DNA of 50,097 nucleotides from assembly GCF_900566055.1 (NCBI RefSeq), contig NZ_UPHQ01000070.1, positions 1 through 50,097 on the forward strand, given 5' to 3'. The notes beneath the pieces are model-generated. The model did no database searches, was not told the DNA's origin, and worked only from the letters and a program-made list of their open reading frames with translations. Both the position numbers and the translations under genes were made by a program. The stretch is from Mycobacterium innocens. GTDB lineage: Bacteria > Actinomycetota > Actinomycetes > Mycobacteriales > Mycobacteriaceae. The first letter of the stretch is position 1. Each line of letters begins with the position of its first letter. Shown here in pieces: positions 12,134 through 20,786 of the stretch.

Positions 12134-12222
12134 GTCGTGCACCACAATTCTCGGGTGAAGCTCGCCGCGTTCAAAGCGGCGGTGATCGATTGGGGAGCCA
12201 GCGTGGTTTCGAACACCTCTAG
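12134..12222 (+). pseudogene. Glutamine synthetase (glnA4-like) C-terminal remnant
   Basis: One frame reads VVHHNSRVKLAAFKAAVIDWG. After a one-base shift near 12192 the next frame continues SQRGFEHL and stops at TAG 12220-12222. Together these resemble the usual end of GlnA-type ligases (AAFxAAVTDWExxRGFE). In M. tuberculosis glnA4 (Rv2860c) directly precedes the amidotransferase Rv2859c, so this is the expected place for it. The rest of the gene is absent; the preceding DNA is low-complexity GC-rich sequence encoding AVPAVPAVPAAP-type runs. Confidence 0.6.
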
Positions 12223-12943
12223 GGGCCGGCGGCCGGTGATCGGTCTGACGACGTATCGGGAGCAGGTGCAGACCGGCATCTGGGACGTACCCGCGAGCTA
12301 CCTGCCTGCCGACTACTCCGACGCCATCATCATGGCCGGTGGTAACGCGGTACTGCTGCCGCCGCAGCCGGTGGACCCGGAGAATGCCGACCGGGTGCTG
12401 GATGGCCTGCATGCTTTGGTGATCACCGGCGGCTATGACGTCGATCCCGCCACATACGGCCAGCACCCGCATCCGGTCACCGACCGGCCGCGAGCCGACC
12501 GCGACGCCTGGGAATTCGCGCTGCTGAAGGGTGCGCTGGCCCGCGAGCTGCCGGTGTTCGGGATCTGTCGTGGCGTGCAGCTGCTCAACGTCGCGCTCGG
12601 CGGCACGCTGCATCAGCACCTTCCCGACGTCATCGGCCACGGCGGGCATTGCGCGGGCAACGCCGTTTTCACGCCGTTGCCGGTCCGCACCGTGCCGGGC
12701 ACTCGACTGGCCGGGCTGATCGGCGAGTCCGCCGACGTACCGTGCTATCACCACCAAGCGGTCGGCGAAGTCGCTGCGGGCCTGGTGGTCAGCGCGACGG
12801 ACGCCGACGGTGTGGTCGAAGCGCTGGAATTGCCGGGAAACGGGTTTGTGCTTGCGGTGCAATGGCATCCGGAGAAGTCCCTGGACGACTTGCGGTTGTT
12901 CGCCGGACTGGTAGCGGCGGCCCGCGCGTACGCGGACCGGTAG
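12203..12943 (+). CDS. Class-I glutamine amidotransferase, gamma-glutamyl-GABA hydrolase-like (Rv2859c-like)
   Basis: The protein has about 246 residues from GTG 12203, which has GGGGAG 5 nt upstream. Longer in-frame starts (ATG 12017) would add low-complexity sequence and the glutamine synthetase remnant. The Peptidase C26/PuuD fold is clear: PVIGLTTYREQV, ITGGYDVDP, the nucleophile Cys in FGICRGVQLLN, and the His-Glu pair in VQWHPEKS. PuuD-type enzymes hydrolyse gamma-glutamyl amides such as gamma-glutamyl-GABA in polyamine catabolism. The usual glnA4 partner is missing here, so the substrate supply is unclear. The sequence closely resembles my recollection of Rv2859c. Confidence 0.88.
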   Translation: MVSNTSRGRRPVIGLTTYREQVQTGIWDVPASYLPADYSDAIIMAGGNAVLLPPQPVDPENADRVLDGLHALVITGGYDVDPATYGQHPHPVTDRPRADRDAWEFALLKGALARELPVFGICRGVQLLNVALGGTLHQHLPDVIGHGGHCAGNAVFTPLPVRTVPGTRLAGLIGESADVPCYHHQAVGEVAAGLVVSATDADGVVEALELPGNGFVLAVQWHPEKSLDDLRLFAGLVAAARAYADR

Positions 12944-13032
12944 CTGCCGGTGCAGCTGGGCACGCGACAGTGCCGTTGGGCCCGCTTTCGGCTTGTGAAG
13001 ATTTGAACCGGTTTTCGCCCGCTGTCCGGCTG

Positions 13033-14259
13033 CTATCCGGCGGCCGGGGGATGCACCATCACGATTGGCCGGAACCCGTAGCGGGGGGCTTCGGCAAAGC
13101 TGCGCGCGCCCAGGCCGCTCAACGGCATCCCGCCGAGCATGCTGGGCGTTGCTCCCGTAATCGCCGGTGCGGTCGCGGCGGCGTTCGACGGCAACGCCGA
13201 CGCAGCGGCACCGAGCGACGACGTCGCGGTCCAGGCCGGCGGCACTGACAGCGGGCCGATCGTCGCCGCATTCCCCACTCCCGCCGACACCGCGCCACCG
13301 ACTCTGCCCGCGGCGGCGCCGAGCTCGCTCGCGGCGGCTTCGGCGGCGCCGGTAGCCGCCTCCTCGACCGCCTCGGCGCCATGCAATCCGACAGCGTCGG
13401 CCAGCGTCCCCAAGAAGTTGCCGGGCGTATAGAAACCGGACGACAGGGCGTTGAAGTAGACGCTGCTGAGGGCGACGCCAAGTGGCGAGCCATCGGTTCC
13501 GGACAAGAAAGCGAGAATTCCTGCGGGGCTGGATAGGTCGGCTCCGCTGAGGCCGATCCAATCCTGGATGCCGGACCCCAGCAATCCGAACAGATCGGCA
13601 CCGGTGGTGCTTGCCCCGGCGGGGGAGGCCAGGCCCTGCAGTGCGACGGGGACTGTCTGCATGACTTGCGACAGCGCGCCCTGGCTCGCCGTGCTGGTAG
13701 CCGAGCCAGCCTGGACAAGGGCGCCCGCGTCGCCGCTGGTGGTCATGGGTGCATCGGCGAGCAGGTCCAATTGTGTTGCCGCGGCTGAGGAGGCGGCGTA
13801 GCCGTACATGGCTGCGGCATCTTGAGCCCACATCTGGCCGTAGAGCGCCTCGGTGGCAGCGATCGCCGGAGTGTTTTGGCCGAACAGATTGGTTGCGACC
13901 AGGGATGGCAACTGGGCACGGTTGGCCGCGATCACCGCCGGGGGCACCGTCATGGCGAACGCAACTTCGTATGCCGCCGCGGCGGCTTTGGCTTGGGCCG
14001 ACGCCTGAAGTGCCTGCGAAGCGGTGGTCGCCAGCCACGCGATATAGGGTCCGACGGCCGCGGCCATGGCTGACGATGCCGGCCCCCGCCACGGGCCGCT
14101 TGTCATACCGGCGATAACTGTCCCGTATTCCTGTGCGGCGGCGCTTAATTCACTGGACAAGCTGTCCCAGGCCAGGGCGGCGGCCAGCATCGGGCCGCAG
14201 CCCGGACCGGTGTACATGCGTGCCGAGTTGACTTCCGGTGGCAGCGCTGCGTAATCCAT
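13033..14259 (-). CDS. PPE family protein, SVP subfamily
   Basis: This 408-residue protein begins [20 protein letters not shown] after a strong ribosome-binding site (GAGGAGGTG 5 nt before ATG 14259). The PPE domain covers about 180 residues and includes the PWRGP turn and [19 protein letters not shown]. Near the C-terminus it has [11 protein letters not shown], the GxxSVPxxW signature of the PPE-SVP group, and it ends in Ala/Pro-rich sequence. No PE gene precedes it. PPE-SVP proteins are ESX-5 substrates. It is convergent with the amidotransferase gene. Confidence 0.92.
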   Translation of the reverse strand: MDYAALPPEVNSARMYTGPGCGPMLAAALAWDSLSSELSAAAQEYGTVIAGMTSGPWRGPASSAMAAAVGPYIAWLATTASQALQASAQAKAAAAAYEVAFAMTVPPAVIAANRAQLPSLVATNLFGQNTPAIAATEALYGQMWAQDAAAMYGYAASSAAATQLDLLADAPMTTSGDAGALVQAGSATSTASQGALSQVMQTVPVALQGLASPAGASTTGADLFGLLGSGIQDWIGLSGADLSSPAGILAFLSGTDGSPLGVALSSVYFNALSSGFYTPGNFLGTLADAVGLHGAEAVEEAATGAAEAAASELGAAAGRVGGAVSAGVGNAATIGPLSVPPAWTATSSLGAAASALPSNAAATAPAITGATPSMLGGMPLSGLGARSFAEAPRYGFRPIVMVHPPAAG

Positions 14260-14901
14260 TGCGACACCTCCTCATGCGGCGACGGCTGCGTTGGCCCCGA
14301 GTGATTGCGCTGCCGCGGGCAGTGTTTCAGGTAGTATGTGGACGAATGGCATGGGTTGCTTCCTTCCGATGTGGTTGCGGTTCGTGGGGCGCCGGCGTCT
14401 GCGCGCACGGCCGCAGCGCACGACAACGACAGGTTGACGCGCGTGAAAGATGGCGCACTGAAAGATGTTTCAGCTCAGCAGGCAGATGAGGCCAACTCAT
14501 CCCGCAGCGGGTCAACGTGTCCGTTCAGCGGGTTCCTGCCTGAAGGGTCCTGGTGTGCAACGGTTGCCAGGTCAACGTGTCGTCAAACCGGCGACAGCGC
14601 GGTGGTGATCGCGGCTTGAGACATACCCAAGCCGTTTGGTCGACACCGGTCAGCCGAGGCATCCGGACGGGGCCGCCCACTGCTCTAGGATCTGGCCGTC
14701 GTTGCGGATTGGCAACCGGCGCAGCGGGTTACCCAAGGACCCTGGCAAGCGCCGGCGCGGCGGGCGCCGGCGAAACCAAGCACCGGCCATGACTTCACCT
14801 CAAGTCTCGGAAGCATGTTCTTAGAAATCACATAACTACAGTCGCCGTCCAGATGCAATCAGTTCGCAGGAAAAATTTGGCGAATGGTTGTCGGCAGGGA
14901 G
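14260..14901. other. Intergenic region without a supportable gene
   Basis: No open frame here has recognisable protein features. The stretch holds a palindrome ctgaaa-gatg-tttcag (14456-14471) and a direct repeat gtcaacgtgtc at 14511-14521 and 14571-14581. It separates the upstream side of the PPE-SVP gene from the 3' end of the hydrogenase operon and probably contains the PPE promoter. Confidence 0.5.
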
Positions 14902-16032
14902 TCAGACCCCGAAGGCAATCAGCGGGATGGCCATCTCGGCGTCCGTGGCCGCACCGTGAAAACCGATGAGCCGGGCCGCTTCCGGAGGCTCGTGGCCGGT
15001 TGCCAGCACGGCCGTTTCGCCGCCGCAGATCACCACGACGTCGCCGATCCGCGGCAGGTGCCGCGGGGTCACCGGGCCGAACAGTCCCGTCGCCACCGCA
15101 TCCTCGCGGCTGTGCACATCCGCCCGGCCGGCCAGCAGTTCTCTCCAGGTGGCCAGCACATCGGCGGTGGCGCCGGGTTGGGTGTGCAGGTAGCGTGCCC
15201 GCGGTTCGCCGGCCACCACCCGGATTCCCGCCGTCAGCCGCGGGTCGGCATCGAGGTCGAGCCGCGCACCCGCGGGCACGTTGAGGCCGCCGTGGTCGGC
15301 GGTCACCAGCAGCGCCGCATCCGTGGGCAGCGCCTCCACCAGCCGGGTCAGCAGGTTGTCGACGATACTCGCCGCGGCGTGCCATTGCTTCGAACCGATG
15401 CCGAATAGGTGCGCCGCAGTGTCGAGTTCGGCGGTGTAGCCGTAGACCAGCCCGGGCGCCAAAGCCAGCTCGTCGGCTATCTGCTCGACGTAGTCCTGGT
15501 CCTGATACGCGGCGCGAAGTTGCGCCCCCCGGTACGCCGCGGCGGTCAGCCCGCTGCCGAGTAACCACTGCGGCAGCACCGCGCGCACCTTGACGCCGGC
15601 TCCGGTGAGGCGCTCGAACCAGGTGGGCAGCGGTTGCCATTGGGTGTGCGGCGGATCATCGCGCCACCGGATGTGATTGAGCACCGTGTCGGTGCCCGGG
15701 ATGTTGAGCGTGAAGCCCAGGATGCCATGCTCGCCGGGCTGGGCCGCGGTGGTCAACGAGACCAGGTTGGTGGGTGTGGTGGACGGGAACGCGCAGACGA
15801 GCTGGCGAAGCCGCCCGGTGGCACCGGCCAGGACGGCGGCGAGAAGCGGTGCGTCGCCGGCCAATTCGGGCAGCAGGTGCCAGCCCAACCCGTCGACGAG
15901 GATCACCAGGACGCGATCGACACGGCCGGCGCGGTCCGCAATGCCCAGCTTGTCGATCGCTCCGGAGACCCCGAGCAGCGCGGCCGCGGCGGGCAGCACG
16001 TCGCAGATCGAACCGGGCAGCACGCTACACAC
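14902..16032 (-). CDS. Alkaline-phosphatase-fold phosphodiesterase/nucleotide pyrophosphatase family protein
   Basis: This 376-residue protein has type I phosphodiesterase/pyrophosphatase motifs: VLVILVDGLGWHLLP (metal Asp near residue 47), FPSTTPTNLVSLTT with the Thr nucleophile near residue 85, and LLVTADHGGLN with the late Asp-His metal ligands. No signal peptide or membrane segment is evident, so it is probably cytoplasmic. GTG 16032 overlaps the end of the DUF6390 gene, making it the last gene of the hydrogenase operon. Its substrate is unknown; a role in hydrogenase maturation or nucleotide clean-up is only inferred from position. Confidence 0.8.
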   Translation of the reverse strand: MCSVLPGSICDVLPAAAALLGVSGAIDKLGIADRAGRVDRVLVILVDGLGWHLLPELAGDAPLLAAVLAGATGRLRQLVCAFPSTTPTNLVSLTTAAQPGEHGILGFTLNIPGTDTVLNHIRWRDDPPHTQWQPLPTWFERLTGAGVKVRAVLPQWLLGSGLTAAAYRGAQLRAAYQDQDYVEQIADELALAPGLVYGYTAELDTAAHLFGIGSKQWHAAASIVDNLLTRLVEALPTDAALLVTADHGGLNVPAGARLDLDADPRLTAGIRVVAGEPRARYLHTQPGATADVLATWRELLAGRADVHSREDAVATGLFGPVTPRHLPRIGDVVVICGGETAVLATGHEPPEAARLIGFHGAATDAEMAIPLIAFGV

Positions 16033-16783
16033 GCGCCAGGCGCCGGCTGGTCACCCGCAGTTGTCGGTCGGTGCTGTCGGCCAGCGCGCGCACCTGGTGC
16101 GGCCGTAGCCGCCCGCACAGCCGGCCCCAGTGCACGGCGACGTCCTCGCCGGCGGCGACGTCGGGAACGGCGCTGTACCCGTCGGCCCAGACGTCGAGCA
16201 CCCGTGCCGAGGGCTCGGACAAACCCAGCGTCGCGCCGTCCCAAACCAGCCTTCGGCAGCGGATTTCGACGGCATCGCCGGTGCGGGAAAGGACTGTGCC
16301 CCAGGTGATCCGGCAGTTGTCCAAGACACTCAACGGGTGCTCGTCCATGCCCCGGCCCAGAAACCGGGTCCATGGATATACGCCGAAGACATGAAAGCAG
16401 TGATTGGCGGCGGCCTCGTCGGCCAGCTGCGGTGTGAGGTGCGTCCAGTAGCGTCCCGCTTGCGGCCCGATGATGGCCAGCAGTTCCTCGAAGAGCCGGC
16501 CGGGATCGAGGTCGGCGCCCACGCCGCCGCCGAGCCAATACGATTCGACCAGCCGGTAGTCCAGCGGGTCGGTGATGCCGGTCAGACGTGACAGCAGCCG
16601 CAGGTACGGCCAGGCCCCGGAGAACTTCGTCGCCGCGACACGCACGTCGTCGGCCGAGCCGTCGCGCAGGGTGGCTCCCAGCGGGGGACCGCAATAGCCC
16701 AGCGCGTTGGGGGCATAGGCATACCGGGCGAACATCTCGATGCCCGGCTCGAGATCGTGGCTGATCGCGTCGGCCACCGTCAC
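16025..16783 (-). CDS. DUF6390-like hydrogenase-associated protein
   Basis: This 252-residue protein begins with FARYAYAPNALGYCGPP, a conserved feature I associate with DUF6390, found in actinobacterial hydrogenase clusters. Other conserved-looking blocks are FSGAWPYLRLLSRLTGI, VESYWLGGG and HCFHVFGVYPWTRFLGRG. No membrane segment or known catalytic motif is visible. GTG 16783 overlaps the hypD stop (GTGA), and the 3' end overlaps the next gene, so translation is coupled. Function is unknown; the operon position after hypD suggests maturation or metallocentre assembly. Confidence 0.72.
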   Translation of the reverse strand: MTVADAISHDLEPGIEMFARYAYAPNALGYCGPPLGATLRDGSADDVRVAATKFSGAWPYLRLLSRLTGITDPLDYRLVESYWLGGGVGADLDPGRLFEELLAIIGPQAGRYWTHLTPQLADEAAANHCFHVFGVYPWTRFLGRGMDEHPLSVLDNCRITWGTVLSRTGDAVEIRCRRLVWDGATLGLSEPSARVLDVWADGYSAVPDVAAGEDVAVHWGRLCGRLRPHQVRALADSTDRQLRVTSRRLARV

Positions 16784-17919
16784 CCCCGCCCCGAAGACCC
16801 CACCAGCTTGACGGCGTCACGGTGCATACGGCCGAAGTTGTAGTAGGCCGCACATGCTCCCTCCGGGGACACCATGCAGGTCCCGATCGGTGTCTCCGGA
16901 GTGCACGCGGTGCCGAAAACCTTGCATTCCCAAGGCTTGAGCACACCCTTGAGCACCTCACCGCACTGGCACGCCTTCGGGTCGGCTACCCGCACGCCGG
17001 GCATCGCGAACCGCAGTTCGGCGTCGAAGTCGGCGAAATCGTCGTGCAGCCGCAGCGCGCTCTGCGAGATGAAACCCAGCCCGCGCCACTCGAAATGCGG
17101 GCGCAACGCGAACACCTTGCCCATCAGCGCCAGTGCGGCCGGATTGCCATGTTCGGGCACTACCCGCTTGTATTGGTTTTCCACCTCGCAGCGGCCCTCA
17201 CGGATCTGGCGCAGCAGCATCGCGACCGACGCCAGGATGTCCAGCGGCTCAAACCCGGAGACCACCAACGGCTTTCCGTACACCTGCGGCACGAACCGGT
17301 ACGGCCGGTTGCCGACAACGGTCGAAACATGGCCGGGGCCAATGAAACCCGACAGCCGCAGGTCCGGTGATTCCAGGATGGCCTTGATCGGCGGCACGAT
17401 CGTCACGTGGTTGCAGAACACACTGAAGTTTGGCAACCCCAGGTCGCGGGCCCGCACCAGCGTGACCGCCGTCGACGGCGCGGTGGTCTCGAAGCCGATC
17501 GCGAAGAACACCACCTGCTTGTCCGGGTTGTCGACCGCGATCTTGAGCGCGTCCAACGGCGAATAGACGAAGCGCACGTCGGCGCCGCGAGCCTTGGCGT
17601 CCAGCAGGCTGCCGGCCGAGCCGGGCACTCGCATCATGTCGCCGAAGCAGGTGAAGACGACGTCGGGCTGGCCGGCCAGCCACATGGCGTCGTCGATGCG
17701 GCCCATCGGGATCACGCACACCGGGCAACCGGGGCCATGCACCAGTTCGACGTTGTCGGGCAGCAGATGTTCGATCCCGTGCCGATAGATGGTGTGGGTG
17801 TGCCCGCCACAGACCTCCATGAACTTGAAGTGTTCGGGGCCGGAGCCGGCCAGATGCTCGATCACCGTCAGCAGTTTGCGCGCCGCAGCCGGGTCGCGGA
17901 ATTCGTCAACGAATTTCAT
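16780..17919 (-). CDS. hypD: [NiFe]-hydrogenase maturation protein HypD
   Basis: HypD is the iron-sulfur scaffold on which the Fe(CN)2CO unit is assembled with HypC. This 379-residue protein has all family signatures: CGGHTHTIYRHGI, GPGCPVCVIPMG, the central GFETTAPSTA and GPGHVSTVVG, and the C-terminal cysteine cluster KACQCGEVLKG to GTACTPETPIGTCMVSPEGAC, including the [4Fe-4S] ligands. ATG 17919 starts MKFVDEFRD. It lies 16 bp after hypC and overlaps the next gene. Function is clear. Confidence 0.97.
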   Translation of the reverse strand: MKFVDEFRDPAAARKLLTVIEHLAGSGPEHFKFMEVCGGHTHTIYRHGIEHLLPDNVELVHGPGCPVCVIPMGRIDDAMWLAGQPDVVFTCFGDMMRVPGSAGSLLDAKARGADVRFVYSPLDALKIAVDNPDKQVVFFAIGFETTAPSTAVTLVRARDLGLPNFSVFCNHVTIVPPIKAILESPDLRLSGFIGPGHVSTVVGNRPYRFVPQVYGKPLVVSGFEPLDILASVAMLLRQIREGRCEVENQYKRVVPEHGNPAALALMGKVFALRPHFEWRGLGFISQSALRLHDDFADFDAELRFAMPGVRVADPKACQCGEVLKGVLKPWECKVFGTACTPETPIGTCMVSPEGACAAYYNFGRMHRDAVKLVGSSGRG

Positions 17920-17935
17920 GGTGTGGCACCCCTGT

Positions 17936-18208
17936 TCAGATGATCGCCGACGAATCGAAGGCTTCCATTTCGGTCGTGTAGGCGTCGCCCAGCTTCTGGA
18001 TCGCGTCCAGGGTGAGCAGCGCCTCGGTCTCGTCGATCTTGGCCATCGCGAAACCGACGTGGATGAGCACCCAGTCGTCCGGTTGCGGCATGTCCTCGTC
18101 GAGTAGCCGCACGCTGATCGTCCGCTGCACTCCGCTGACGTCGACTTTCGCCAGATAGTTTGCCGGGTCGGTGATCTCGACGATCCGCCCCGGAATGCCC
18201 AAGCACAT
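17936..18208 (-). CDS. hypC: Hydrogenase assembly chaperone HypC
   Basis: This 90-residue chaperone begins MCLGIPGRIVEI; the Cys after the initiator Met binds the Fe(CN)2CO unit and the large-subunit precursor. The small OB-like fold is followed by the WVLIHVGFAMAKID motif. AAGGAG lies 6 nt before ATG 18208. It sits between hypE and hypD, the usual partners. A second, independent HypC is encoded upstream of hypF, and a HypC domain is fused to a SIS-like protein. Confidence 0.96.
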   Translation of the reverse strand: MCLGIPGRIVEITDPANYLAKVDVSGVQRTISVRLLDEDMPQPDDWVLIHVGFAMAKIDETEALLTLDAIQKLGDAYTTEMEAFDSSAII

Positions 18209-18223
18209 ATCGGCTCCTTCAGG

Positions 18224-19336
18224 TCAGCAGATTCGCGGCAACGGATCGCCGACCAGCATGTCGACGATCCGGGTACCGCCGAATCCGGTACGCAGTACTA
18301 CGGTTTCGGCTGGTTCGGCGACGATTTCGCCCACTTCGGCCGCATCGGTGCCCAGCGGATGCGAGCGCACCGCGGCCAGCCCGGCTTCGGCTTCCTCGGG
18401 TGCGACGACGGCGACGAACTTGCCTTCGTTGGCGACGTAGAGCGGGTCGATGCCCAGCAGCTCACATGCGCCGTTGACCATCGCCGCCACCGGAATCCGT
18501 TGTTCTTCCAGCAGCACCCCCAGCCCGCAGGCCTGGGCCAGTTCGTTGCAGACGGTGCCCACTCCGCCGCGGGTGGCATCGCGCAGCCAGCGAGTCGACG
18601 GCGCGGCCGCCAGCAGCAGTTCCACCAGCGGGCTGAGCGAGGCGGTGTCGGAACGGATGTCGGCCTCGATGGCCAGATCGCCGCGGGCCAGCATGACGGC
18701 CATGCCGTGATCGCCCATCGACCCCGACAGCAGCACCTTGTCGCCGGCGCGCACCGCGTCGGCGGACAGCCGCCGCCCGGCGGGAATGATCCCGGTTCCG
18801 GTGGTGGTGATGAACAGGCCGTCGGCGGCGCCCCTGGGCACCACCTTGGTGTCGCCGGTGACGATCTGGACCCCGGCCTCGGCTGCTGCGGCCGCCATGT
18901 CGGCGACGATTTCTTTGAGCTCGGCGATCGGGAAGCCTTCTTCGAGCACGAAGGCCGCCGAAATCCAGGACGGCACGGCGCCGGCCATCGCCAGGTCGTT
19001 GCAGGTTCCGTGCACGGCCAGCGCGCCGACCGAGCCGCCAGGAAAACGCCTGGGCGCCACCACGAATGAATCGGTGGACAGGGCGACCCGCTCGCCGCCG
19101 GGCAACGCGAGCACCGCGGCGTCGCCCAGCGACTCCAGCATCGGGTTGCGGAACGCCTCCAGGAACACCGCATCGACCAGCGCCGCCGAGGCCTTGCCCC
19201 CGGCTCCGTGGGCCAGGGTGACGTGGTCGTCGAGCAGCCGGGGCCGTCGCCGGCGGAACGACTCGATGCGCTCGATGACCTCGCCCTCGGCGAAGCGTGG
19301 CCCCGACGAGAGGTATTCGCTTGCTGCCGTGCTCAC
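18224..19336 (-). CDS. hypE: Hydrogenase maturation protein HypE
   Basis: HypE dehydrates the carbamoyl group received from HypF on its C-terminal cysteine to a thiocyanate, the source of the CN ligands. The C-terminus ends PLPRIC, with the required terminal Cys. The PurM/AIRS-like ATP-binding fold shows LAHGAGGKAS, STDSFVV and GTCNDLAMAGA. The start is GTG 19336 (VSTAASEYL), preceded by GGAGGAG at 7 nt; longer in-frame starts reach 19456 but add low-complexity sequence. Length is 370 residues. Confidence 0.95.
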   Translation of the reverse strand: MSTAASEYLSSGPRFAEGEVIERIESFRRRRPRLLDDHVTLAHGAGGKASAALVDAVFLEAFRNPMLESLGDAAVLALPGGERVALSTDSFVVAPRRFPGGSVGALAVHGTCNDLAMAGAVPSWISAAFVLEEGFPIAELKEIVADMAAAAAEAGVQIVTGDTKVVPRGAADGLFITTTGTGIIPAGRRLSADAVRAGDKVLLSGSMGDHGMAVMLARGDLAIEADIRSDTASLSPLVELLLAAAPSTRWLRDATRGGVGTVCNELAQACGLGVLLEEQRIPVAAMVNGACELLGIDPLYVANEGKFVAVVAPEEAEAGLAAVRSHPLGTDAAEVGEIVAEPAETVVLRTGFGGTRIVDMLVGDPLPRIC

Positions 19337-19407
19337 TGCGCCGCTCCTCCGCATCGCTTGTCCCCCGCAGGCGGGTGGTGCCCCCACTGCATCGTCGCCG
19401 GCGCGGC

Positions 19408-20070
19408 TCATGCGGCCCCCAGATCCCGTTCGTCCCGTTCGTGGACCGCCACCCACAGTTGATAGCCCAGCAGCGCTTGGGATTCCTGGATCCGGTGCAC
19501 GCTTTGTGACCGAACGATGAAGCAGGCGTCCACATTCGGGTTGTCGGCGAAGGCGCCGCCGTCGTATCCGGCGAAGCCGATGGTGTACAGGCCCCGCTGG
19601 CGCGCCTCGGCGAGCGCGGCCAGCAGATTGGGCGAATTGCCGCTGGTCGACATGGCGATCGCGATGTCGCCGTCGCGTGCGCGCGCGATCAGCTGGCGGG
19701 CGAACACCAGGTCGAATCCGACGTCGTTACCCAGGGCGGTGAGTATCGCCTGGTCGGCGGTCAACGACCAGGCCGGTAGCGGCGTGCCGATCGGCGGCCG
19801 GGCGAAAAGCCGCGCCAGGGTGGTGGAATCGGTGCAGCTGCCGCCGTTTCCGAAGGTGAACAGCCGCCCGCCCGCCGCAAATCGGCCCGCCATTTCGGTG
19901 GCGGCTGCCGCCAATCGGTCGGCGTTGGCTTCCAGGGTGGCGCGGCGCAGGGCCAGGCTTTCGGCGGCCTTCGCCTGCGCCGACGCGGCCAGATCGGCCA
20001 GCAGCGATTCGGGGTTTTCCTCCTGCGCGTCGATGAACGGATACAGGAAGTTGGTCGGCTCGTCGCTCAT
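19408..20070 (-). CDS. SIS-domain protein, GmhA-like
   Basis: This 220-residue protein has a SIS phosphosugar-binding domain with GRLFTFGNGGSCTDSTTLA, then DIAIAMSTSGNSPNLLAAL, the Ser/Thr-rich loop that binds the sugar phosphate, and IGFAGYDGGAF. It resembles sedoheptulose-7-phosphate isomerase GmhA, yet its context is purely hydrogenase maturation (ATGA overlap with the SIS-HypC gene upstream, hypE downstream). GmhA-type annotation should not be taken as evidence of heptose synthesis. The real substrate is unknown. Confidence 0.85.
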   Translation of the reverse strand: MSDEPTNFLYPFIDAQEENPESLLADLAASAQAKAAESLALRRATLEANADRLAAAATEMAGRFAAGGRLFTFGNGGSCTDSTTLARLFARPPIGTPLPAWSLTADQAILTALGNDVGFDLVFARQLIARARDGDIAIAMSTSGNSPNLLAALAEARQRGLYTIGFAGYDGGAFADNPNVDACFIVRSQSVHRIQESQALLGYQLWVAVHERDERDLGAA

Positions 20071-20786
20071 CAGGTGTCCTCCTCGAGCCGGCTGAGGGCC
20101 GTGCCCGCGTGCACCAGCACCAGATCTCCGGTCGCGACTGGGCCGACCAGACTAGTCACGACATCCTCGACGCCGCGCGCGGTGCGCACGGCGGCCAGCC
20201 CGTCAGCCGAAGCGGTCACCACCTCGCCGAGGCGCCCCTCGTCGCTACAGGTGACGCAAACCTCGTCTGCGCATTCAAGTTTGAGTAATCCTGGATGCTC
20301 GAAACACACATGCGTCAGCTCCCACAACACGTGGTAGAAGAGCACGAAGCCACCGGTTGCGGGCACCCGCGGGTCGGGGTCGTCCAGCCACAACACGTGG
20401 TCGGCGGCACCAGTTTTCGGGCGCTCACCGCTACCGATCCACAGCGTGGTGGCACCCCAGGCAGGACTGCGTCGCATGATCGAGCGTACGTCCGGCTGCT
20501 CGGCGCCGGCGACCGCGACGACGATGTCGCCGGGCCGCACCGATACCCGCACCAGATCCACCAGGTCGGGTCCGGTCAGCGCCACCGCGGGCAGGGCGCG
20601 TTTGCCCATGATCACCGGATGGACGAACTCGACCGCGATGTGCAGGGCATGCGGTTCCCACGACGGTGCGATCGACCACATGGTGGCTCCCGCCGCAAAC
20701 CGCTTGGCCAGCGTGAAAGCGGTGGCTGCCAGGTCGGCGGCCAACTCGGCACTGAGTCCGCGGTCGATGGCAGTGAGCGCTGTCAC
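20070..20786 (-). CDS. SIS-like / HypC fusion protein
   Basis: This 238-residue protein is a two-part fusion. Residues 1-150 look like a degenerate SIS/GmhA-type Rossmann fold ([47 protein letters not shown]). Residues about 172-238 look like HypC/Hup[20 protein letters not shown] and then [17 protein letters not shown]. The usual MCLGIPG Cys is represented by internal Cys 177 or 180 rather than by residue 2. GTG 20786 overlaps the hypF stop. It may link the adjacent SIS protein to the HypC/HypD maturation complex; this is inference. Confidence 0.78.
   Translation of the reverse strand: MTALTAIDRGLSAELAADLAATAFTLAKRFAAGATMWSIAPSWEPHALHIAVEFVHPVIMGKRALPAVALTGPDLVDLVRVSVRPGDIVVAVAGAEQPDVRSIMRRSPAWGATTLWIGSGERPKTGAADHVLWLDDPDPRVPATGGFVLFYHVLWELTHVCFEHPGLLKLECADEVCVTCSDEGRLGEVVTASADGLAAVRTARGVEDVVTSLVGPVATGDLVLVHAGTALSRLEEDT

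Noticed and set aside
14553..14824. Short plus-strand open frames in the gap upstream of the PPE-SVP gene
   Set aside because: No recognisable domain, no convincing ribosome-binding site, and Arg/Gly/Ala-rich composition typical of non-coding high-GC DNA.
19408..20070. Heptose biosynthesis gene gmhA
   Set aside because: The SIS fold is GmhA-like, but every neighbour is a hydrogenase maturation gene and no other heptose gene is present.
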